From: Silybum marianum | Taxonomy: Eukaryota; Streptophyta; Magnoliopsida; Asterales; Asteraceae | Reading direction: 5' to 3' | NCBI GenBank assembly: GCA_036898165.1 | Contig: CM072529.1 | Span: forward strand, 12,229,001 to 12,293,000 | Length of the DNA stretch: 64,000 nucleotides | Part shown: positions 45,836 to 56,592 of the stretch, in pieces | Position numbering within the stretch: position 1 is the first letter of the stretch | Layout: each line of letters opens with the position of its first letter | The notes under the pieces: generated by a model | Databases searched by the model: none | Seen by the model: only the letters and a program-made list of their open reading frames with translations | Told to the model about the DNA's origin: nothing | Translations under genes and position numbers: made by a program

Positions 45836-47179
45836 TGTAACACCCGGAATTTTCATTACTATATTCCATTGTGGGTTAATCTATAAATTTAGTTCTTTAA
45901 TGTTTAAATAAAGGTCCTTTGAATGTTTTTGGGTGTTTTAGTGTTGGCGCTTCAAAACCCAAGGTAATGGTTGGTTAAGAAGGAAAAAGTGGGTCAAGCT
46001 GGTTACGAAGTGAGTCTCAGAGCTAAAATTAGCCAATTAAGTAGCCAACACTGTTGTTTGCCCCAGTTGGTTAGTTCGCTAGTTATAACCAGCGAACTAA
46101 CTAGCGAACGCCTCTGTTCAGCGTCTTTAAGGACCAAAAATCGGGGTCCTCCTCATATTAGCCATATCTCTCTCACTTTTGCTCCCATTTGGGTGATTCA
46201 ATTTACTATGAATTCGTCTTTTGAAGCTCTTCAACATGGAAATAAATATGGTTATATGGGTTTATTTTTGAGTTCATATAAGTGAAGGTAAGATCATATC
46301 TTTGATCATTGAATCTAGGGTTTGGTTCTTTTACAACCAACACCCATCATTCACTGTTGGGTTCTCTTTTCTGCATGTTTTGGAAGATAAAGAGATGTTC
46401 TTGAAGGATTTACATTATAGATTTAGATGTTTAGCTTGAGGATGTAAGTTTCCAACTTTGGAAGCTCAACATTGGGGTAAAACCTAGATTTAGCCTAAAT
46501 CTAGCAATGTGAATTCAAGTTACTTTGTGAAAACAATGTACATGCCAAAAATGTTCATTTTGAAGTATTAACATGTTTACTTACTAGTTATCCAATGTGT
46601 TAAGTATTTGATGAAATTTACATACATGGTATTCTTAGGTTAATACATCTTGAAAATGAAAATATTTGGGGTCCTTGCATATTTTATCAAATAAATCACA
46701 AGTGTGAGTTGTTGTAATATATTATCTCATAAATGGGGATCTTTTGGTGTTATATGCATCGTTGGAGTTTTTGGTCTTATAAACCGTTTGGAAAGTACAC
46801 GTAATTGCATTATGAGGCATTTTGAAAATAATGGAGTCTGAGTTCATTTGGAAAATGATTTGTCTTAACCAAAGATGTTTGTTTTAGGTAATTACATAAG
46901 TGTTGAGTTGTTGAGCTTTAACTCGGTTTTGACAAAAAGAGTCTTGGGGATATTTGTCCAATTTAAATTGCTATTTGTCAACCTATTTAATTTGCTATTT
47001 GTCAACCTTTTAAAGTTATATGCAATTAAGGGATATCTATTTGATATATTACACGTTTTGGGTGCATTAGTCATTCGTGTAGCATCGTGTAATTTTATGG
47101 CAAGAATGTTATGGATCCATAGGCATATAAGTCGGTTTTAAATCGGGATAGTCGTCCCTTTTTGTAACGGGAACCACGT

Positions 47180-47410
47180 ATGGGATCATCGGAGGCCATA
47201 ACTTTGAGTTATTATTGGTCGGTGCGAATAACCATTGGTCCTTTGCGTGAGTTCTTAGCAAGGATCATCAGAGGCCATAACTTCAAGTTATTATTGGTCG
47301 GTGCCAATAGCCATTGATCAATAGCAGAAGCCCTTAACTGGAATCATCGGACGCCATAACCTTGAGTTATTATTGGTCGGTGCCAATAGCCATTGGTTCC
47401 TAGAAGAAGC
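47180..47410 (+). repeat. 79-bp tandem repeat, three units, in gypsy 3 3' LTR
   Basis: Units begin near 47191, 47270 and 47349, with the words GAGGCCATAAC and TTATTATTGGTCGGTGCCAA. Copy number equals that of the 5' LTR. Confidence 0.8.
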
Positions 47411-47568
47411 TCTTAACATTGAAAAATGGCTCACTTATGTATTCTGTCATTGTAAATGGTAAATCGGGTCTCCCCCATAATTTTCGGATATTTTATACCC
47501 TTCCAAGGATAAGCGTGAGTTAATTGTTTATAAGAGTTGATTAAAGCTACCTTTTCTGTTTTTAATGT

Positions 47569-47850
47569 CACTACCAAAAAAATGATTTTCACCCAAAAAA
47601 AACACCAGGGAAATTTCCCTGGGTGATTACCACGGATCACCAAGGAAATACTAATGGTTCCGACAAAATTCGATGTTTTCAAGAAAATACCAACGGATTG
47701 CCCAGGAATTTCCTGGGTAATTTGTCACTGATTTAATTTACCCACCAACAAATTAGACACCAACTTTTGTGACAGTTGTGACAGAATGTCGTTTAGCAAC
47801 AGATTTCCCAGGGAAATGTTCGTAGGTGAAAGTCTTCCATTTTAGTAGTG
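47569..47850. mobile_element. non-autonomous CACTA-type MITE (282 bp)
   Basis: Ends CACTACCAAAAAAATG and CATTTTAGTAGTG, with a 3-bp target duplication TGT at 47566-47568 and 47851-47853. The sister LTR at about 42210-42225 (TTTCTAATGTATATGAC) has a single TGT and no insertion, so it is the empty site. The interior holds mirrored CCAGGGAAATTTCCCTGG-type palindromes and no ORF. Confidence 0.93.
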
Positions 47851-48329
47851 TGTATATGGATTTAATTATTTTGATTGCCGGAGTATTGGGTTATCTCATG
47901 TTAAACGGATGATTTGGTTCAGGGTGTTTCTTCACGAAAATGGTGGGTTTTGGGAAGGATGTCGTGTTCGTTTTAATACATTTCCTTTTAAGAAATTATG
48001 ATTCAAATAACATCTTTCCAGGTTAAGGTCTTATATAAATGATGAAAACTCTTGAAGTCACAAGGCGTTAATCCTGACCCTTTTTATTTGTCGGCATGTG
48101 CATCAGGTCCTCGTTGAGGTTGGTTCTAGCGACACCGTGATTAGATGAGTGCTAGTTATAGGCTCAAGAAGATTTTAGTTATTCGTTGACGTCTTCCGCA
48201 ATTGGAGATAACTACAGTCATTGGGTTTTAGTAACTCCCGACCTTGACTTAATGTTTACCTATGACTTAGTCTATCATGTATTGATGTTGAATTTAGATT
48301 TAATATTTGAGGTATTCAAAGTAATGACT

Positions 48330-48639
48330 TGTTAAGTCTATTATTATTTAATTGTGACAAAATAAGGAAAAGATATGCTTGATTGTAAAAGGAAGTTTAT
48401 AATTCTTTAAACTCTTTGTTTCCTTAATTAGCTTAGACCTAGCAATATAAATAAGACGTTAGGGTTTTCCTTTATGCTTGTCGATTCATATTACATAGAG
48501 AGAGTGCTGAATCTGATTGTAATCGATTATCATACCATCAAGAGATATACGACTACGTAAGTTCCTTAACATCTTTATTGTCGTATTACATTAATATTAA
48601 TGTTTACTTGTCATTGTGCTTGTTCATCTGGGATCAACA
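48330..48639 (+). repeat. SIRE-like 5' LTR
   Basis: 310 bp, TGTTAAGTCTATTATT to GGGATCAACA. A TATA-like AATATAAATAAGACG lies near 48450, and the probable transcript start is downstream of it. Confidence 0.9.
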
Positions 48640-48655
48640 AGTGGTATCAGAGCAA
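48640..48655 (+). other. SIRE-like primer binding site
   Basis: AGTGGTATCAGAGCAA follows the LTR; TGGTATCAGAGC complements initiator tRNA-Met. Confidence 0.88.
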
Positions 48656-48668
48656 ATGTGATATAATG

Positions 48669-49628
48669 CTCATACAAGTCTACGTGGACGACATCATCTT
48701 CGGTTCGACTAACCCACAACAATGCAAAGAGTTCTCCAAACTCATGATTTCAAAATTTAACATGAGCATGATGGGAATGATGAATTTTTTCCTTGGTCTT
48801 CAAGTAAAACAATTTTCTACGGGAATATTCATCAACCAATCAAAATACATCTCGGATATGTTGTGTAGATACAACATGATGTCATGTTCGCCGATTGGTA
48901 CACCCATGTCCCCGGGTTCAAAACTACACGCTGATCCTTCGGGAAAAGATGTGGATTCTAAAAATTACCGGGGCATGGTTGGTTCTCTCATGTATCTTGC
49001 GGCTAGTCGTCCGGACATAATGTTTGCCACCTGTCTATGCGCGAGATATCAAGCATCTCCCAAGGAATCTCATCTTAGTGCTATCAAACGGATTTTCCGG
49101 TATTTAAAAGGTACACCTAATCTTGGCCTATGGTATCCCAAGGATACGGGTTTCGAGCTAACTGCCTTTTCAGATTCGGATCACGCCGGATGCATGCTCG
49201 ATCGCCAAAGCACTTCGGGCCACATTCAATTCCTCGGAGACAAATTGGTCAGCTGGTCCTCCAAGAAGCAAGCTTGCGTCTACACATCTACCGCGGAAGC
49301 CGAATATATCGCTGCCGCAAGCTGCTGCTCTCAAGTACTGTGGATGCGCACTCAACTCAAAGACTATGGCTTCTGGTTCAACAAGATTCCTATCTACTGT
49401 GATTCCAAAAGCGCCATAGCCATTTCAAGCAACCCGGTTCAACACACGAAGACAAAGCACATCGACGTTCGATATCACTTCATCAAGGATCACGTCGAAA
49501 GAGGTACAATTGAACTATATTTTGTCAATACGGAACTTCAGCTTGCCGACCTGTTTACCAAGGCACTGGATGAGAAACGATTCCAGTTCCTAGTATCCAA
49601 GTTGGGAATGCTCAATCTTAAAACCTGA
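48669..49628 (+). pseudogene. SIRE-like pol C-terminal part (RT palm and RNase H), open frame
   Basis: An uninterrupted frame of about 320 codons. It starts at MLIQVYVDDIIFGSTN, so it enters RT at the catalytic YVDD box. It continues through GMMNFFLGLQVKQFSTG and the RT thumb/connection (SRPDIMFATCLCARYQ, IKRIFRYLKGTPNLGLW). RNase H has SDSDHAGCMLDRQSTSGH, SSKKQACVYTSTAEAEYIA, IYCDSKSAIAIS and HTKTKHIDVRYHF, with the expected acidic residues present. It ends LADLFTKALDEKRFQFL. Without gag, protease and integrase it cannot act alone. The same truncated start recurs at 55502. Any mobility would need proteins supplied by a complete relative. Confidence 0.88.
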
Positions 49629-50530
49629 TTATCACAAATCAGTCTGTCTCAAAATCCTCAAAAACGTCTATCCAAGGGTTTATGCACATTCACTCTACGA
49701 GTCAATCTGCATCACACTTAGGTTCTCAATTTTGTTGGATTTTGACCTTTATCTTACAGTTCCGTATTTTCAATCTTTCTTGCATTTTCTATCTACCTCG
49801 CTGTGTGTATCACCATGGTTCATCTTTCGAGGGGGAGCAACAAGGTACGTTTCTGTCTATTTATTCACATTCCTAGGGGGAGCACAACGCTTTTTGCACC
49901 CATTAAGGGGGAGCCTTATATTTTTACTGTTTAAAAAAAATTATTATTAAAATTAATTTTCAAGTAAGGTTCTCGGCACCTAAGGGCCCGACAACATTGG
50001 GATTGTCGAACCATCTTGGCTCGATAACCTCCCCAATCGTCATCTCGATAAAAGGAGTTTTTCTCGGCCAAATCACCTTCTGCCACGTGTCATCACCCGA
50101 TGACCACTATTTAAATAAATCGGGCCCCACTCTTAAACAGTATCGTCTTCCCCAAGTTTTTTTTTGAATTTCCCTCTCTGAAAAACCCTTCAAAGATCAG
50201 AATCTCAAAACTTAGAGTTTTTCAGATCTGAAAGCATCACCAGGTTCGTAATTCTCCCCTTATCATCTTTAATTCTTGCACTTTGTTCTTAAAACCATTG
50301 CATGATTCGATTTCTGTGGGGAGACTGTTCGGTTTTGGGGATTTAGTATGGGTTTTTCCGATTTTGACTGTTCATCAGTCAAAATCGTGGGTAGATACTA
50401 CTTTTTGGTCTTTCATGCCTTACAAATGTTGCTTTAGATCACTTTTTGCACCTAGTAATAGCATTTTCCATTAGTTTTAGAAATTTTTTTTGGGTCTGAG
50501 TAATTAGGACTGTTCATCTGATCATCTAAG
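49629..50530 (+). other. SIRE-like untranslated spacer between pol and the 3' ORF
   Basis: It contains three AGGGGGAG words (49828-49915), which resemble secondary polypurine tracts, and from 49970 the first GACTCGATAA/TTATCGAG-like words. Small ORFs (49682-49950, 50283-50474) have no recognisable domain. Confidence 0.55.
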
Positions 50531-50534
50531 TCTA

Positions 50535-51180
50535 AGGTTGCGTTTTTATCGAGTCCTTATACATCCTTTGCATTTTTATCGAGTCTCAATGCTTTGACCA
50601 AGAACACCATCATCTTCACTAAGTGTTTTTATCGAGCCTTTATGACTCGATAACAATTGTTATCAACTTCTAAGGATCGATGAATAATCACTAAGTGTTT
50701 TTATCGAGCCCTTAAGACTCGATAACAATTGTTATCGGCTATTATAAACTCGATGAAAATCACCAAGTGTTTTTATCGAGCCCTTGGGACTCGATAACAT
50801 TTGTTATCGACTTTCAACGGATCGATGAAATCTCTAAGTGTTTTCATCAAGCCCTATAAGACTCGATAAGATGCTCTCACATCTTTCAAGTTTTTTTATC
50901 GAGTATTTAAGGCTCGATAACATGATCACGTGCTTTCAACGAGTCAATTTGCATCGATACCATGTTTTAAGTTTTTTTCATCGAGTCTCAAAGGATCGAT
51001 AACCTATGTGTCTCGATTCCCAATGACTCCTCATCCATTTTTCAGATACACAGGTTTGTCCTTTCAAATTTTTTAACAAGTCTTGTTGTCGACCCAGCTC
51101 ACCCGACTAACTTTTGATTCTCGATCCCATTGCACTCGATAACAATTGTTATCGGCCCAATGGGACTCGACAAAAAGACA
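50535..51180 (+). repeat. tandem hairpin array, about 72-bp period
   Basis: Units read TAAGTGTTTTTATCGAGCCC, then a short spacer, GACTCGATAACAATTGTTATC and a GGATCGATGAAAATCA-like tail. Clear units start near 50624, 50697, 50768 and 50839; weaker ones lie on both sides out to 51170. Each has TATCGAG paired with CTCGATA, and a perfect inner palindrome GATAACAATTGTTATC. The RNA could form a chain of about eight stem-loops. It lies just upstream of the extra ORF (ATG 51251). Confidence 0.85.
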
Positions 51181-51250
51181 GCATTTTCTTTAAGACTCAT
51201 TATACTAACTTTTTCACTTGGTTTGCCTAACTGTCTTCTTTCAGAAAGAA

Positions 51251-54200
51251 ATGGCAGCCATGAATGATCCAAACCTTTCCGACGATGAACACCCGATGCC
51301 ATCTGAACGTTCAACTGAACCGAGCATAAATGCCGTCAACCGAGACGATCTTTTAATGCCTTGAGACAAACTCCGGGAACTCAAACCGAACAATCATCGC
51401 CTCGACTTCAGCACCACCATCGAGCATCAAGTATTACTGGACATCCTACAACGTCATCCTCCACGCTTCGCATTCTCCTTGGACCACCGGGTCCCCGTAT
51501 TCTACCTTCAACAGTTCTGGTATTCGCTCACATACCAACCTGTTGAAGGCGATCACCACTTCACAGCCCAAATCGACGACTATAACACCCGCCTAACACC
51601 TGCCCGGATTCGCCGCATCCTTCGTCTCCCGGTGGCCACTGAGGAAAGACCGTTCGACGCCTTTGCTTCCGACGAAGAACTATGCGCTGATATTCGCGCC
51701 CTAGGCTACGACCCGGAACAACCATTAAACAGCCCTGGGCAGTTCAAGCGAATATACCTGCCCCAAATATGGTTCTCCTTACTTACCATCGTCAATCGCT
51801 GTCTCACAAGCAAACACATAGGAATGGACAAGGCCAGTGCAGCGGTCTTGCGGATTTTTCACGGAATCGTCTACAACCGGCACTACGACTACGCAATGCT
51901 AATCTGGACAGACTTCGTCGAGCTCGTAGAAGACAAGTCTAATTCACGTAACCGGGCGTTCGTACCCTTCCAACGCTTTCTCCAGCTGTTCATCCGAGCA
52001 ATGATGGTCTCCCAGCCAGCCATCCCGCAACGTCCCGGAACTCCTTTAGGCCCGACCAACGCCCTTAAATTTCTACGCCTAAATGATCGGGTCTTCAACT
52101 ATACTATGCCTATCCCTGAAACGCTCCTGGCTTATGCTGATCAGAATGCACCTAGTGTGATAGCCTATAGGGAGCGACATGGCTTAATGGCCCAACCACC
52201 TCCGGTTGCGCCTACCCAAGAGCCGATCCATGAGGAAAATATTGAGGGAGGTGAGGGTCCTAGAGTAGAAGAGCATGTTCAGGATCATGGGGATCCTGAC
52301 TAGGGTGATGAGCGTAATGCGAGGGGACATGATGAGGGAGGTGCATCTGATCACCCCCCCCCCAACCCAACTGCTTCCACCAACCCCCGCACCCGACGCA
52401 TTATCCCAACTCCCCGATTCAAAACACTGGTCAGCCGACACCGTGTCCGCCCCCGCTCTTCATCAGCGGATGAGGATGATTCTGATGACCAACTGCTCCG
52501 TCGTCACCATCGAACTGCTGAAATAGAAGAGCAAGCCGTAAGTCGCGTCGGCCCACAACCCTCTATCACCGATTCCAGTTCTGGGAATGATGAGTCTTCA
52601 ACTGAACCAAACCCCGAACCAATCATCCGTACACCCACCTCCGCACCAATCATACCTTCTGATGAGGAACCTCAACTCAACTTTGACTTTGAAACCAATC
52701 AATCCTCCCCATCTATGTCTGACATATTCCCTGAAACCTCAATTGGAGAAATAAGGAGAGAGGAGGGAGTACAAGTTGAAAAAGAAATAGTTAGCATGAG
52801 CGAAGGGGAGACAAAAACGATAGAGAGTGAGAGTCCAATATCCCCCAACCAGGTAACCGAGTCAACTAGCCCTACTCATTCGTTGGGTATGACTAGTGGA
52901 TAAGTCGTTGTGGACCTAGCAGCACAAGTGCACACCCCCCCCCCCTAGCCACTCTGAAGGCTCCCAACAGCCAACAGTTTCAAAGATACTTGTGAGTCTA
53001 GCACCTTATCTAGCTCCCCTCCACTCGGGAGGCATAGCTATTGAAACAAAAGGCAGTAGCTCACCTGCTTCGACTTCATTTGTTTACACATCGAGTCTAG
53101 AGCCTGCTAGGGAACACGAGTCTCTACACACTGCGAGTCTCCGTGGCCCAGTCGGAACTCCCATAGTGATGTCCATTCCGGAAATTCCACGAGGATTGGG
53201 AGGAAATCCTACCAGCGCTACATCTATGCCAACGCTGAACGTAGGTCATACAGTTGAATCAACTGTTATGTCAACGGGCAATCTAAGTGATCCCGGTGTT
53301 ACCCATACAGCAACCCCATCTCCATCGTTCTCTATACCCCCGGAAGGCGAAGCGATCATTGCCGCCCACTTACAGAAGGCAAGAGATACCCTTGCTGAAC
53401 ATGTTGCCTTAATGACAGCCGAAAGGGAAGCCTTCGTGCGCCAAATCCGTGAAGCCGCGCGTCTTAAAGAACCGACTCCTCTTCAAGCCGAACCTTCTCA
53501 GCCAAGCTCAAGCCGTCCAAGCACCAGCCGCTCTCCTCCGCCACCATCACCCCCCGAAGATCGACCCCATTCCCCACATCGATATGAGTACAACACCGAT
53601 GAACTCATGTCGATGCTGTATGCTAACCTGCTAGCCGAATCCAATGCAACCGGCCAACCGGAGGATTCGCTTGAGGGTCTTCTTCGCCGCAACCTTCAGA
53701 TCCCCACTGTCACTCGTCATGAGTTCGATGTCTTCTGCGCCCACATTGACCAAGAGATCACTGACTTGAAGACCGCCCAACAATGCCAAACGGATGACAT
53801 CTTGGGTGATATTACTGCTCTACGCACCGAAATACAAGAGTCTTGTCGTCCGGCCGTTCGTGCATCTGCATCCAGACCTCACCAGGACGACCCGGGCTCC
53901 GCTCCAACTCGTCCTGAGGGGGAGACACGCCAAACGGTAAGACCACGACCAAGAGCAGCTGCTGCATCAGCTTCAAGACCACCCGCTCAAACTACCCAAC
54001 AAAGGCAACGCATTGCAACAACTCAAGAGGACGATACACCAACGGTTGAAAAGCCTGCGGATATCGAACTCGAGAGTACGGCCGAACCAGCCGAATCTGC
54101 CGAACCCGAACCCGAACAAAATGAAGAACGAGTTGATGTTCAAGGTCTGCGAAACTCACTACAAAACTGGTTCCGAGATCCGTATGAACCAGTACTCCAA

Positions 54201-55137
54201 GAGCAAGACTATGTGAACTTGAGGCATACAGCAAGGAACTATGCTTTAAGGGAACCAAACGAACCAAGACTGCTACCCCATCAGATTCGGTGGCAAATAA
54301 TGTTGACGGAAAGCAAATCCAAATGGGTAAATCAGCAGATTCGTATGCCATATCTTGAGGAAACTATGGAGAAGATCTTCCGCAAGGAAGCAAAACCTGA
54401 CGATTTGGCACACATTCATCTCGTGATGGAAATGGACCCTGCTCAGGTTAGAGAGTATCTCCATATCCTGAAGATGAGAGCTTTACCTCCAGCTGAAGTG
54501 GTCTCAAGACACAGGGTTGTCGGGATTCTGAAAATTGACACTGCAAGGATCTATCAAGTCGAGTACCCGGTTTTCACTGTCCAAAGAGAAGATGGTAAAA
54601 CGTATTCCTTCTCTGAAGCTGATTTTGCAAATCTTGATATAATGGACTTTGAAATCATCTACAACGACTTGAGAGACAAGCGCAACCGAAACGAACACGA
54701 GCAAAGGGCATTAAGGGCAGTGGTAAGGCATGTTCAGAAAGAGCTTCGGTACAGCTATCTGCATGATCTTCAACGTGGGATAGCAAGCGAGCAAAAGAAG
54801 ATACATATTACTAAGCCTGATAAATCATTACCTGTACCAGACAGTACTATAGTTACCACCGTCATCACTCGTCCTGTTCATGGAGTAGTTTGGATGCATG
54901 CTTCTAGAGAAAAACGGTTTCTCAGGTTTCACGAAGTGGCTGCATATTCTGACGGTACTTTGTGGGGGAATCCGAAACAGACTTGCTTTAGAACTTGCAA
55001 CAGATAGAAAAAGCGCAACAAGGATGAGCAACGACAAAAGAAACTCTCTCATAGAAGCTATCAAGATAATTGATGAAAGGATTATCTATCGTCAAACCCT
55101 CCGAAGATTTGAAGGCATGTTCGAACTAAAGAGATGA
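51251..55137 (+). pseudogene. SIRE-like extra 3' ORF (env-position protein of unknown function)
   Basis: A frame from ATG 51251 is broken by TGA (51362), TAG (52301), TAA (52901), a shift at a C-run near 52936, and a shift at a G-run near 54963. The N-terminal domain (about 51400-52100) has FYLQQFWYSLTYQPVEGDHH, then LTPARIRRILRLP and LPQIWFSLLTIVNRCLTS. It resembles the conserved domain encoded at this position in many asterid SIRE-type elements (FWxT...I.A.VDG...ASIRR.L). The middle is Pro/Ser/Glu-rich, low complexity. The C-terminal part (671-codon ORF 52992-55007) has HLQKARDTLAEHVALMTAER, then SYLHDLQRGIASEQKK and REKRFLRFHEVAAYSDGTLW. The position matches the env-like ORF described for SIRE, but I see no convincing signal peptide or membrane segment, so an envelope role is not supported here. 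Confidence 0.75.
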
Positions 55138-55155
55138 AGACTCATTTTGCCACAA

Positions 55156-55165
55156 AGTGGGAGAT
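55156..55165 (+). other. SIRE-like polypurine tract
   Basis: AGTGGGAGAT lies directly before the 3' LTR (TGTTAG). Confidence 0.8.
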
Positions 55166-55475
55166 TGTTAGATCTATTATTATTTAATTGTGACAAAATA
55201 AGGAAAAGATATGCTTGATTGTAAAAGAAAGTTTATAATTTCTTAAACTCTTTGTTTCCTTAACTAGCTTAGACCTAGCAATATAAATAGGACGTTAGGG
55301 TTTTCCTTTATGCTTGTCGATTAATATTACATAGAGAGAGTGCTGAATCTGATTGTAATCGATTATCATACCATTAAAAGATATACGACTACGTAAGTTC
55401 CTTAACATCTTTATTGTCGTATTACATTAATATTAACGTTTACTTGTCATTGTGCTTGTTCATCTGGGATCAACA
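55166..55475 (+). repeat. SIRE-like 3' LTR (shared with a second internal fragment)
   Basis: 310 bp, TGTTAGATCTATTATT to GGGATCAACA. It differs from the 5' LTR at roughly nine positions. Confidence 0.9.
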
Positions 55476-55702
55476 AGTGGTATCAGAGAAAAGGTGACAT
55501 AATGCTCATACAAGTCTACGTGGACGACATCATCTTCGGTTCGACTAACCCACAGCAATGCAAAGAGTTCTCCAAACTCATGATTGCAAAATTTAACATG
55601 AGCATGATGGGAATGATGAATTTTTTCCTTGGTCTTCAAATAAAACAATTTTCTACGGGAATATTCATCAACCAATCAAAATACATCTCGAATATGTTGT
55701 GC
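55476..55702 (+). pseudogene. second SIRE-like internal fragment (primer site plus RT start)
   Basis: After the 3' LTR the sequence repeats 48640-48865 almost exactly: primer site AGTGGTATCAGAG, the same deletion junction, and VYVDDIIFGSTNPQQ to KYISNMLC. It then ends abruptly at TATGTTGTGC. This makes an LTR-internal-LTR-internal array with the last unit truncated. Confidence 0.9.
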
Positions 55703-55861
55703 ATAATCATATATGACTTCTCGGCTTCTTATAAAATGTTTAGCTTCTCTTTCAACCTACCTTAGGTATATACATATATACACACATATAGAGAGTTTGG
55801 TTCATACGAGAATGATACATATTTAAGAAAAAATAAGAGAATCGCCGAATCATACCCCCCC

Positions 55862-55938
<77 letters not shown>
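55703..55938. other. junction sequence, C-run and CT/TA microsatellites
   Basis: The end of the SIRE-like fragment passes into (TA)n, then an incomplete MITE-like end (GTTTGGTTCATACGAGAATG), a run of ten or more C, and (CT)n(TA)n(AG)n tracts. Confidence 0.5.
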
Positions 55939-55939
<1 letters not shown>

Positions 55940-56216
55940 AATTCAAATGTGAACTTATTTTTTATTGCGAACGTGGAAACAAATGAGAGCGCAACACATG
56001 TCTCTTCCTTATGAATAACGAAGGATTCAGTATGAATAACGAAGGTGAAGTTCATAAAGTATCCAGTATGAATAACACAACATTCAATATGAATAACACA
56101 CGATCATAATCCATTCATTATGAATAACCCATGGGCGTAGAATACGTGTGTCACACTCTCCTTTGTCCTCACATTAACAACCAAAACGTGGTTTTTATTT
56201 GAACCCGTCTTAAGCT
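55939..56216. mobile_element. MITE family G copy 2
   Basis: Left arm: AATTCAAATGTGAACTTATT, then GAACGTGGAAACAAATGAGA. The right arm, reverse complemented, reads GGGTTCAAATAAAAACCACG, then AATGTGAGGACAAAGGAGAG. The interior is five or six imperfect copies of ATTCAGTATGAATAAC(G/A)(A/C). It is preceded by (AG)n. Confidence 0.72.
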
Positions 56217-56592
56217 GCCCTATTTTTACAAAATATTTTAAAAGGTACCTATTCTTGTAAAATGTAATAAGTTGATAACTTGTTTTTTAGTGTTTGGCAA
56301 ATTTTGCTTATACATGTAAAATGACCAAAAAGGACATTCATCCATATTATTTAAATGATCCTTTCTTGAACCCCATGATTCCTTCACTAAAATCCCCTGA
56401 TTATTGCAATCATCACTCTCAAAATCAACTTCGGATACATATAATCCTTTCGATTTTTTGAACTTTCCGACTTTTATTTTCTTCTATTTCGGATACTTAA
56501 AATCCCTTGATACTCTCTCCGATTTCATGTATAGAAAATCTCACCTTATTCGTTTTTTTTTCATGTTTCTCTTCGTTCCCTCTCTCCAAATT
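56217..56592. other. unclassified AT-rich sequence upstream of a split ORF
   Basis: No element was recognised. It may be the original 5' flank of the reading frame at 56593. It contains two copies of a TTCGGATAC(A/T)TA(T/A)AATCC(C)TT phrase near 56425 and 56490. Confidence 0.4.

Larger units (their letters stand above)
40457..48329 (+). mobile_element. Ty3/gypsy element 3, pol-less, with nested CACTA
   Basis: 5' LTR 40457-42772 (2316 bp), primer site, 3.06 kb internal region, polypurine tract 45821-45835 and 3' LTR from 45836. The SIRE-type element starting at 48330 cuts the 3' LTR short. No gag, RT or integrase is recognisable. The LTR start TGTAACACCCGAAATTTT and the polypurine context GAGGACGGAATCTCC...GTTGGGAGGAT place it near gypsy 1 and 2. 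The LTRs are clearly diverged, with many substitutions, so the insertion is old. Confidence 0.88.
45836..48329 (+). repeat. gypsy 3 3' LTR (truncated, contains CACTA element)
   Basis: It aligns with the 5' LTR from TGTAACACCCGGAATTTT to GTAATGACT at 48329. There the SIRE-type LTR starts, so the last 90 or so bases are missing. It contains a 282-bp CACTA-type insertion and the three-unit 79-bp repeat at 47180-47410. Confidence 0.88.
48330..55475 (+). mobile_element. SIRE/Maximus-like Ty1/copia derivative (7.1 kb), deleted
   Basis: Two 310-bp LTRs (48330-48639 and 55166-55475, about 3 percent different by eye) enclose a primer site, the end of RT plus RNase H, a long 3' untranslated part with a hairpin array, and a long extra 3' ORF. 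Gag, protease, integrase and most of RT are deleted: the primer site is followed within about 30 bases by the RT active-site region. The extra 3' ORF and the polypurine tract AAGTGGGAGA are typical of the SIRE group. A second primer-site-plus-RT fragment follows the 3' LTR. Confidence 0.9.

Noticed and set aside
46875..47141. 88-codon ORF in gypsy 3 as a membrane protein gene
   Set aside because: It lies in the 3' LTR. Leu/Phe/Val richness is due to T-rich sequence, and the frame is not open in the other LTR.
49130..49402. Alternative-frame ORFs over the SIRE-like RNase H
   Set aside because: They overlap the clear RNase H frame and have no features of their own.
50535..51180. CRISPR-like array
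   Set aside because: Units are about 72 bp, direct tandem copies with diverged spacers of similar sequence, inside a plant retrotransposon, with no cas genes. It is a hairpin minisatellite.
51479..55007. Reading the large ORFs at 51479-52303 and 52992-55007 as two host genes
   Set aside because: They lie between the SIRE-like RNase H and its 3' LTR, share one interrupted frame with an upstream ATG at 51251, and match the layout of the extra ORF of SIRE-type elements.
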